From Bacteroides sp. (lineage in GTDB: Bacteria > Bacteroidota > Bacteroidia > Bacteroidales > Bacteroidaceae): a DNA stretch of 12,746 bases. The DNA is taken from the NCBI GenBank assembly GCA_030151845.1, contig JASLCM010000100.1, positions 1 through 12,746 of the forward strand. Direction: 5' to 3'. The position numbers and the translations under genes were made by a program. Positions 6,577 to 12,746 of the stretch are shown piece after piece; within the stretch, counting starts at the first letter, position 1, and the number at the start of each line of letters is the position of its first letter. The notes beneath the pieces are model-generated. The model was not told the origin of the DNA. It was given only the letters and a program-made list of their open reading frames with translations, and ran no database searches.

Positions 6577-7587
6577 TTATTCCTTTACTTCATCTAAACT
6601 AGGAAGTCTTAATGTATACAACGAAGCTTCCATCTGACGAACTAAATTTCTTTTTAAACGGTCTGGTGCAAAGATAAAAATCTCTGCTGTAATAATTCTT
6701 TGATTCTTTTTATCTAAGCGTGTGTGTGAAACAAATGGTCCTCCCATTGCATCTCCCTCAACTCTCCATAAGCCACGCAGTTCAAAAGCATACTCTTTTT
6801 GTACAACAATAGGGGTTCCAATGACAAAACGAGTATCTGTTGTCATGTACATTCCTTCTCGAGCACCCGGAATATTAATTTTCATAACAGAGTCTCTCTT
6901 GTGAATGAGGTATTCTTCAGTAAATGTTTCTTTATCTACATAAGGGTAAGAGTAAATAATAAAGTTCATATCGGCCGTAGCTTTGTTTGTACTAGCCCAG
7001 AAAAAATCTTCTCCTGTTTTAAAAGACATCAACTCACCTGGAACCCACACTTCAACATCAAACATCTCTTTTGTTTTGGTTGAAACAAAATCATTATGCT
7101 GATTCTCTAAAAGAGCTATTTGCCGATTCATCTCTGCCTTTGTAAAAGCATCAATGATAGCCTGTCCATGTTGCTCCAAATGATTTTTCATCGACTCCTC
7201 GTCTGGGGCTTGTATAGTTAATATGGTTTGTGGAGAAGCATAGACATCTCGACTTACTGAAAATTTAGCCTGCGTATAACGTTTGGGATTAACATCTACA
7301 ACTATAATATTTCGTAACAACTTTAAAGTTGCATCATAATACTTTTCTGGAGTATTCATTATTCGGAAAGATCGTTCAGACTGCGGCAATCCTGGTACAT
7401 CTGTATCCAAAACAGCAAATAACGCACGTCCTGCAGGCCTCTCCCACATGTCATCCTCAATAACAACTAACAATTCATAAGCCAAACCACTTGAAGTTGG
7501 CGTAAACACACCTTTTTTCTTTCCTGTACAGCTACTTAAAATTAAAGCAGCAAATAAACAGATAATAGTAATTTTATTAGTTCTCAT
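6577..7587 (-). CDS. DUF4837 family lipoprotein
   Basis: A 336-residue predicted lipoprotein of a family that I know only from Bacteroidota and that has no assigned function. The frame is open upstream into rlmN, giving a longer 359-residue version, but the ATG at 7585-7587 is preferred: it gives a standard signal peptide (MRTNKITIICLFAALILSSC) with lipobox LSSC and Cys20, and leaves a 10-bp gap after rlmN instead of an overlap. The mature part contains alternating strands and helices with WERPAG, the FRIMNTPEKYYD stretch and a RLKRNLVRQMEASLYTLR C-terminal helix; no catalytic motif is visible. Location is periplasmic side of the inner or outer membrane. It sits between rlmN and pdxA, an arrangement I recall from other Bacteroidales. 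Confidence 0.85.
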   Translation of the reverse strand: MRTNKITIICLFAALILSSCTGKKKGVFTPTSSGLAYELLVVIEDDMWERPAGRALFAVLDTDVPGLPQSERSFRIMNTPEKYYDATLKLLRNIIVVDVNPKRYTQAKFSVSRDVYASPQTILTIQAPDEESMKNHLEQHGQAIIDAFTKAEMNRQIALLENQHNDFVSTKTKEMFDVEVWVPGELMSFKTGEDFFWASTNKATADMNFIIYSYPYVDKETFTEEYLIHKRDSVMKINIPGAREGMYMTTDTRFVIGTPIVVQKEYAFELRGLWRVEGDAMGGPFVSHTRLDKKNQRIITAEIFIFAPDRLKRNLVRQMEASLYTLRLPSLDEVKE

Positions 7588-7597
7588 AATAGTAAAT

Positions 7598-8635
7598 CTA
7601 ATCGGTGAATGTTTTATCTTTCTTCTCCAAAGTAGACAACATTCCACAAGCTGCAAAGATATCCTCTCCGCGAGAAGCTCGTATCGTTGTATGTAGTCCT
7701 TTTGCAGTTAAGTAATCTCTAAATTTAATCATATCTTCCATGGCAGTACCTTCTAAGTTAACCTCTGGAATAGCATGAAACCTGATTAAGTTAACCCGGC
7801 ATGGTAAACCATCTAATAATGCTATTAAAGAGTCCGCATCTCTTTTTGAGTCATTGAAACCTTTAAATAAAATATATTCAAAGGTAACTCTTCTCTGTTT
7901 CGAGAAATCATAACCTTTAAGCATATCTACAACATCCGCTATCGGATAGGCTTTCTCTACTGGCATTATTTTTAGCCGTTGTGAAGAAACTGGAGCATGT
8001 AAGCTTACAGCAAGGTGGCAATCACTTTCGTTTAAAAATCGTTCTAATTTAGGTTTGACTCCAATAGTAGATAAGGTTATCCGCTTCGGGCTCCAGGCTA
8101 ACCCCCAAGGAGAAGTCATTATAGATAAAGCCTTTAACACCTCATCTACATTATCCAGTGGCTCTCCCATTCCCATTAAAACCACATTAGTTAACTGTTC
8201 AAATTCAGGTAAAGCTAGTATTTGGTTTATAATCTCTCCTGAAGTCAGGTTCTTAGAGAATCCTTGTTTCCCTGTCATACAGAAGTGACAATTCATTTTA
8301 CATCCCACTTGAGAAGAGATACAAAGTGTAGCTCTCTCTTTATCTGGAATATAAACAGATTCTACTTGATAAAGACTATCAACCTCATAAAGATACTTAA
8401 TTGTTCCATCTACAGACTTAACAAACTTAATTGGTTCCTCCAAACCAACAACATATTTATTTTTTAAATTCTCTCTATCAGCTAGAGACAGATTTGTCAT
8501 TTCATCTATAGTATGTACCCGCTTCTCATACAACCAAGATGCTATCTGTTTGGCTCTAAACTTTGGCATCTGTAATGAGCTACAGATATCCTGCAACTCG
8601 ATAAGTGTAGAACCTAGAAGTTTTTTCATATACAT
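7598..8635 (-). CDS. rlmN: Dual-specificity RNA methyltransferase RlmN
   Basis: Radical SAM enzyme that methylates C2 of an adenosine in 23S rRNA (A2503 in E. coli) and of A37 in some tRNAs. The 345-residue protein has the CX3CX2C iron-sulfur motif at Cys112, Cys116 and Cys119 (CKMNCHFC), the preceding conserved Cys105, GMGEPLDN for SAM binding, and Cys330 in GEDIFAACGM, the residue that carries the transient methyl group. The motifs and length favour RlmN over Cfr. Two ATGs, at 8635 and 8629, are both possible starts; neither has a Shine-Dalgarno. It is the first gene of the seven-gene unit, behind a good -7 promoter element and the terminator of the foldase gene. Confidence 0.96.
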   Translation of the reverse strand: MYMKKLLGSTLIELQDICSSLQMPKFRAKQIASWLYEKRVHTIDEMTNLSLADRENLKNKYVVGLEEPIKFVKSVDGTIKYLYEVDSLYQVESVYIPDKERATLCISSQVGCKMNCHFCMTGKQGFSKNLTSGEIINQILALPEFEQLTNVVLMGMGEPLDNVDEVLKALSIMTSPWGLAWSPKRITLSTIGVKPKLERFLNESDCHLAVSLHAPVSSQRLKIMPVEKAYPIADVVDMLKGYDFSKQRRVTFEYILFKGFNDSKRDADSLIALLDGLPCRVNLIRFHAIPEVNLEGTAMEDMIKFRDYLTAKGLHTTIRASRGEDIFAACGMLSTLEKKDKTFTD

Positions 8636-8670
8636 ATTAAATGAGGGGTGTTTACCTAAACTAATTACTA

Positions 8671-8678
8671 CAAATGTA
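8671..8678 (-). promoter_or_regulatory. Promoter -7 element for the rlmN-secG operon
   Basis: TACATTTG on the - strand matches the Bacteroidota -7 consensus TAnnTTTG exactly. It lies between the foldase terminator and rlmN, and a start site about 6 bases on would leave a leader of roughly 30 bases. The matching -33 region is poor: no clean TTTG about 19-21 bp upstream, only a TGTT-like sequence. Confidence 0.5.
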
Positions 8679-8719
8679 AGGAATTAATGCCTATTTTAGA
8701 ACATTGTAGATTTAAATAT

Positions 8720-8757
8720 AAAAAAAGAGCGTCTAAAATTTTAGACGCTCTTTTTTT
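8720..8757. terminator. Perfect 38-bp hairpin, terminator of the PpiD-like gene
   Basis: Bases 8720-8738 are the exact reverse complement of 8739-8757. The stem GAGCGTCTAAAA / TTTTAGACGCTC is flanked by seven A and seven T, so each strand reads as a hairpin followed by a U-run. It begins 13 bp after the foldase stop codon and separates that gene from the rlmN operon. It could work in both directions, but no + strand gene reaches it. Confidence 0.9.
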
Positions 8758-8770
8758 GTATGTTCAAAAA

Positions 8771-10903
8771 CTAGAAGTAAATGTAGCGATTATCTACCAC
8801 ATCCGCTTTTATGTATAGTTCATTAATAAAACGAGAAGATAAACGCAAGTACATAGACTCTTTATTCTCTTTCTCTTGTTTTATATCTAACTCTTCCTCT
8901 TGATTTTCTTTCTTTAACACCGATGCAAGAAATACACCAGCATTACCTTTTATAGGATTACTTACTTTATTTAGTTCTGCATTAAATGCATATCCACCTA
9001 ATAAAGGTTCACTGCTATTCAATACAGACAAGTAAGCAGGAGCAGCAAAAGTAACATGCTTTAAAGTATCAATTTTGCCATCAACAGCAGAAATTCCCTC
9101 TATTGTTGATATGTTCGCAGCTTTTATCTTTTCATTAATTAATTCTGCTTTTTTATCACGAATCAACTCTGCACGAAGCATATCAGAAACCTTATTTATA
9201 GGACGATAACCAGCTTTATTTATGCTTGATAGCCCTACAACTATCATTCTATCGTTGTCGCCACATTCATACAATCCAGAAACTTCACCAGGTTTAGCAG
9301 AAAACGCCCAACGAAGCGCTTCTTTGGTACTAGGTATACCTCCTATTCCATGCTCAGCACTCGAAAGATCTTTACGATCCAATACTCTATAACCGGCATC
9401 TTCAGCATTCTCTAGAATACTCTCATAGGTAGAATTAGAAGCAATAAACTGACTAAACTTGTTATATATTTCACTATAAGTTTCCTTGCTAAATTCCAAA
9501 GGACGCTTAACTACAGCAATATTGTATTTAGACTGTACATCTGCCTTTCCTGTTACTTGTAGAATAATGTGGGCTTGTCCTAATTTTAGGTTAGCAACCT
9601 CATTAACACCTAGATTAACAAGGGTTTTAATGTATTTGTAGTTGTCACCCTCCAATGGCATACCAGCATAGTTTTGTGAACTAATCCAGTTTTTATCACC
9701 ACTTTGACCATATTTTTCTGCTAGTTCTTGAAAATTAGCACCTGCTTTTAAAGCACTGTAAATACTGTCTGCTAATGCTTCATTTTTTTCTACATCTTCA
9801 GAGTAAACCTGAATTTGTCTAAACTGAATAGAGTCAGCTAAAGCAGCTTTTCCTAGCACTTTAAAAGAGTTTATTGTGTTATCAGTCGTATTAAAGTAAG
9901 GGCCAAAAGCTTCACCAATAGAGGTTGAATCTAAACGTGCAACCACATCAGTAGGGAAAGCATTTTTAGTATAATATAAATCGGTGTAAGGAACTTCAGA
10001 TCCTGTAGATCGAATAAATGAGCTTAAGTCGGAAGTTGTAGCTAACTGTTCGGTATACTCCATCATCTCTTCCTGAATGGCTGCAATATCTTCCTCACTT
10101 GGTAGAACTTGAACATCAATGTATTTAATGTCTCTGGTTTCAACAAGCTGTTTATACTGCTCTTTATTCTTCGCATATAAATCTTTAATCTCTGCATCAG
10201 AGACCGATACTAAAGAGTCTGCAACAGAAGAGTATGGAACCGCCCCTACTAAAAGGTCCATTTGTAAGGTTCTTTGCTGAAAGTCACCTTCTGCTTCAGT
10301 AGTATTTGCTAACAAAGAGTGTCCTAGCAGACTTTGATATTTTTCAGCTAAGCGAGAAGAAACTAAGTTTTTCTCTATAAAAGACCAATACTTGTTCATT
10401 GACTCGTAATACTCAACATATTGAGCAGGCATTGTGTTACGATCCATTGTTTTGTAATCTGCTAACACTTTATACAGTACATCTTTATCAAAAGCTCCAG
10501 TTTGTGGGTTTCTAAAAGGTGTTTGTTGCAAAAGAGGGTGAACACCTTCATCAATGATTGATAAAATCTCTTCATTAGTAACCTCTAAACCCAACTTTTC
10601 AGCTTCAATTGCTAAAAGATGGTTGTTCACAAAGGTTCTCCACACCTCATCTTTAAGTTCATCACTTTGTGCTTCATCGAGAGAATTTACACCTAACGAC
10701 ATTTTAACAATATCTGTATATTCTTCTACTAAAGCTTGATACTCTTGTGCGGAAAGAGCTTTTCCATTAACGCTACCTACATCCTGTGATTGATGAGGCT
10801 GCAATATTTTCCATGCGTCTCCTGCTACGAAAGCAAAGAGAGCTAAACCTATTACAATAACCAAAAGAGATCCTTTGGTCCTAATCTTTTGTAATGTTGC
10901 CAT
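8771..10903 (-). CDS. PpiD-like periplasmic foldase (SurA_N / parvulin domains)
   Basis: Membrane-anchored chaperone of newly exported proteins, of the PpiD type. The 710-residue protein has one N-terminal helix (residues about 12-28) after a short basic cytoplasmic end, then a SurA N-terminal-like helical chaperone region to about 200, a parvulin-like domain at about 358-460 (ending GQAHIILQVTGK), a second weaker parvulin-like region around 530-610 and a C-terminus ending in VVDNRYIYF. The normal active-site entry '(A)SHIL' reads FRQIQV here, with Gln363 where His is expected, so catalytic isomerase activity is doubtful and chaperone function more likely. It lies 176 bp from the CNNM/CBS gene. 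That gap holds no hairpin I trust and only a weak -7 match (TATCTTCG, 10966-10959). The ATG has no Shine-Dalgarno. Confidence 0.9.
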   Translation of the reverse strand: MATLQKIRTKGSLLVIVIGLALFAFVAGDAWKILQPHQSQDVGSVNGKALSAQEYQALVEEYTDIVKMSLGVNSLDEAQSDELKDEVWRTFVNNHLLAIEAEKLGLEVTNEEILSIIDEGVHPLLQQTPFRNPQTGAFDKDVLYKVLADYKTMDRNTMPAQYVEYYESMNKYWSFIEKNLVSSRLAEKYQSLLGHSLLANTTEAEGDFQQRTLQMDLLVGAVPYSSVADSLVSVSDAEIKDLYAKNKEQYKQLVETRDIKYIDVQVLPSEEDIAAIQEEMMEYTEQLATTSDLSSFIRSTGSEVPYTDLYYTKNAFPTDVVARLDSTSIGEAFGPYFNTTDNTINSFKVLGKAALADSIQFRQIQVYSEDVEKNEALADSIYSALKAGANFQELAEKYGQSGDKNWISSQNYAGMPLEGDNYKYIKTLVNLGVNEVANLKLGQAHIILQVTGKADVQSKYNIAVVKRPLEFSKETYSEIYNKFSQFIASNSTYESILENAEDAGYRVLDRKDLSSAEHGIGGIPSTKEALRWAFSAKPGEVSGLYECGDNDRMIVVGLSSINKAGYRPINKVSDMLRAELIRDKKAELINEKIKAANISTIEGISAVDGKIDTLKHVTFAAPAYLSVLNSSEPLLGGYAFNAELNKVSNPIKGNAGVFLASVLKKENQEEELDIKQEKENKESMYLRLSSRFINELYIKADVVDNRYIYF

Positions 10904-11079
10904 TTCTGTGAATTATGTTTTAATTATTTTATGTGTATTTTTATCACTCTACAAGCCACGAAGATACTAAAAAAGCATTTAAGAATCTTAGAATCTATAA
11001 ATAATTTTAAATTCTAGAAACCTTTGTTCTAGTTTAGTCTGTCCTCGAATTGTCTCCTATTGTAGCAAGAAAAAATCAT

Positions 11080-12342
11080 TTACGGATTTAAAACAACAAG
11101 TTTAACTAAATCTATCTTACTTACCGAAACCTTTAATATTTTAAACTGATAATTGTTATCAATAAGAATCTGCTCATGGAGCTTAGGAAAACTCTGATAC
11201 GTATGTAGTATTAGACCTCCGATAGTTACATAATCATCGGACTCAGGTAGTTGTAGTTCAAACTCTTCGTTTACCTTTTCAACCTCTAAACGAGCAGAAA
11301 GGACATACTCATTGTCTTTTATTTTCCGGCACACATAAGAGGTATTATCATGCTCATCCTCAATATCACCAAAAATTTCTTCTACCAAATCCTCTAATGT
11401 CACAACTCCAGATGTTCCTCCAAACTCATCAACAACTACAGCTATTGATTTTTTCTGTTGCATGAACATTCTCATCAATTTATGTGCAGCCATAGTCTCT
11501 GGAACAATTGGCAGTTGTTTAATATGCGATTTCCACTCTCCTTCTGTACGGTACATTTCTGAAGAGTGAATATATCCAACTACGTTATCGATATCTTCTT
11601 GAAAAACAATAATCTTAGAAAGCCCTGTCTCTACAAACAGATTCATTAGCTCTTGTAATGGAGAATCTATCGGTATTGAAACGATTTCCGTTCTAGGAAC
11701 CATACAATCTCTCACCTTTACCTCTGAAAAGTCTAACGCATTTTGGAAGATTTTAACCTCAGTGTCTATCTCCTCTTCACTGTCGGCATGTTCTATTCCT
11801 GATTGCACAAAGTAGTCTAAGTCAATTTTCGTGAAAGCTTTCGCTGAAGCCTCCTTGTTGACACGAACACCAAATAAGAAGAGTAAAGCATACGAAAGCC
11901 CAGATGCTAATAATGAGATAGGGTATAAAATTATATAACAAATAAAGACAGGTATAGCAAAAACCTTAAGGACCATATTTGGATTAATCTTAAAAAGACT
12001 CTTTGGTAAAAACTCGCCTGTAACCAAGATTATTAAGGTCGATAAAATAGTTTGAATTAAAAGTTTTACAAACTCGCTACTAATCCAAGCATCTAGTAAA
12101 TACTCATTTATAAGTGAGGCCATCAATATACCATAAATGACCAAAGCTATATTGTTCCCAACCAACATGGTTGAGATAAAGTTGTTAGGTCTCTTGTAGA
12201 ATATTCCCAATATCCAAGATGTAACCCCATGGCTTTTCTCCATTTCAAGACGTAGCTTATCTACAGAAACAAAAGCTATTTCCATTCCTGAAAAGAAAGC
12301 CGAAAAGGCCATGGTTATCAATAAATACACAAGAACTGTCAT
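11080..12342 (-). CDS. CNNM / CBS / CorC-domain membrane protein (HlyC/CorC family, GldE-like)
   Basis: Inner-membrane protein of the hemolysin C/CorC family, whose better studied members are linked to Mg2+ or Co2+ export. The 420 residues contain a CNNM (DUF21) domain of about four membrane segments (1 to about 170, including FFSGMEIAFVS near the start), two CBS domains (first beginning near CMVPRTE at 213; second with VDEFGG at 304-308 and VTLEDLVEEIFGDIEDEHD), and a C-terminal CorC_HlyC domain. In Bacteroidota this type is often named gliding motility protein GldE, but nothing here shows motility genes, so I leave the symbol empty. Its ATG is one base after the lptC stop codon, so the two are co-translated. 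Family is firm; substrate is not. Confidence 0.92.
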   Translation of the reverse strand: MTVLVYLLITMAFSAFFSGMEIAFVSVDKLRLEMEKSHGVTSWILGIFYKRPNNFISTMLVGNNIALVIYGILMASLINEYLLDAWISSEFVKLLIQTILSTLIILVTGEFLPKSLFKINPNMVLKVFAIPVFICYIILYPISLLASGLSYALLFLFGVRVNKEASAKAFTKIDLDYFVQSGIEHADSEEEIDTEVKIFQNALDFSEVKVRDCMVPRTEIVSIPIDSPLQELMNLFVETGLSKIIVFQEDIDNVVGYIHSSEMYRTEGEWKSHIKQLPIVPETMAAHKLMRMFMQQKKSIAVVVDEFGGTSGVVTLEDLVEEIFGDIEDEHDNTSYVCRKIKDNEYVLSARLEVEKVNEEFELQLPESDDYVTIGGLILHTYQSFPKLHEQILIDNNYQFKILKVSVSKIDLVKLVVLNP

Positions 12343-12343
12343 A

Positions 12344-12746
12344 TCAATCTTTTAAGTTTACACTATCTTTTTCAACTTCTGTTTCAGATATGCTCCCTTC
12401 ATCTACATAAAAAACTCCTTCAATATTATGAATGGTATAAACTGTCATTTGCTGATTGGATTCAAACCCATAGCCAGATATAATTCTATCTATTTGATTA
12501 ATTTTTATGAATTTATCAGAGTAAACCTTCTCTTCTCTCTCACTCCAAAATAAAAGCTCTGTAGAGAAAGTTTCACCTTTTAAGTTCTCTACATGTACAT
12601 TTCCTCGAAGCTCCCAAAGCTTCTCTTTAGTATAATAGTAAGCTGTATCTGAATCTATGAATGCATCAACAGTCAAAAGAGAGTCAAACCTCTCCAAATG
12701 CAATCCTTTTTCAAAAGACCAGTATTGAGGATCTTTCCTGTCGTAG
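12344..12746 (-). CDS. lptC: LPS export periplasmic protein LptC, C-terminal part (5' end outside window)
   Basis: LptC is the bitopic inner-membrane protein that receives lipopolysaccharide from LptBFG and passes it to LptA. The frame is open to the window edge (12745, with a partial codon at 12746), so the gene is cut at its 5' end; a TTG at 12703 is internal. The 134 visible residues begin YDRKDPQYWSFEKGL and show repeated beta strands of a jellyroll: a SDTAYYY strand, LWELRGNVHVENLKGE, ELLFWSEREEKVYSDKFIKI and the ISGYGFES strand. These are typical of Bacteroidota LptC, and the tail is acidic. The missing part should hold the membrane anchor. It stops with TGA one base before the CNNM/CBS gene. 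LptE in the other operon acts in the same pathway. Confidence 0.88.
   Translation of the reverse strand, partial: YDRKDPQYWSFEKGLHLERFDSLLTVDAFIDSDTAYYYTKEKLWELRGNVHVENLKGETFSTELLFWSEREEKVYSDKFIKINQIDRIISGYGFESNQQMTVYTIHNIEGVFYVDEGSISETEVEKDSVNLKD

Noticed and set aside
6722..7083. + strand open frames of 60 and 94 codons opposite the DUF4837 gene
   Set aside because: They overlap each other and the real gene, and their composition is not protein-like.
8055..8467. + strand open frames of 77 and 67 codons opposite rlmN
   Set aside because: They are antisense to the radical SAM core of rlmN and show no motif.
7598..8635. A Cfr-type antibiotic resistance methyltransferase
   Set aside because: The sequence around Cys105-Cys119 and the GEDIFAACGM end match RlmN, and the housekeeping operon context fits rlmN.
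10554..10739. + strand open frame of 61 codons opposite the foldase gene
   Set aside because: It is antisense to a conserved domain with no supporting signal.

Overview
The window looks like ordinary core chromosome of a low-GC member of the Bacteroidota, most likely order Bacteroidales; I cannot name a genus. The signs are a PpiD-like foldase next to a GldE/HlyC-type CNNM-CBS protein and LptC, a DUF4837 lipoprotein, a sigma-54 activator without a sensor domain fused to LptE by a short overlap, almost no Shine-Dalgarno sequences, and promoter elements of the TTTG / TAnnTTTG kind typical of this phylum. There are 13 genes. Only trkH is on the + strand; the other twelve are on the - strand.

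Layout from right to left, in the direction of most transcription. (1) 12746-11080: the C-terminal part of lptC and a CNNM/CBS/CorC membrane protein, 1 bp apart. (2) 10903-8771: a PpiD-like periplasmic foldase, ended by a perfect 38-bp hairpin terminator at 8720-8757. (3) 8635-2572: a tight seven-gene run, rlmN, DUF4837 lipoprotein, pdxA, sigma-54 activator, lptE, a TPR-like hypothetical protein and secG, with gaps of 3-11 bp or a 14-bp overlap. It has a good promoter -7 element at 8671-8678 and ends in a perfect 50-bp palindrome at 2502-2551. (4) 2476-720: a two-gene unit, an MFS transporter and a PqqD-like protein started by GTG 2 bp after the transporter's stop. (5) 1-702: the C-terminal half of a TrkH potassium transporter subunit, converging on the PqqD-like gene.

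The common theme is the cell envelope. LptC and LptE belong to lipopolysaccharide export, SecG to the translocon and the PpiD-like protein to folding of exported proteins. DUF4837 is a lipoprotein. RlmN (23S rRNA/tRNA methylation) and PdxA (vitamin B6 synthesis) are housekeeping genes carried in the same transcription unit.

I found no mobile element, CRISPR array, tRNA or rRNA, and no sign of recent transfer. No convincing new defence or biosynthetic system is present. The points most worth a second look are the orphan PqqD-like protein paired with an MFS transporter that resembles MFSD1, the sensorless sigma-54 activator embedded in an envelope operon, and the 50-bp palindrome, which is a terminator and also carries a Bacteroides-type promoter pattern on both strands.
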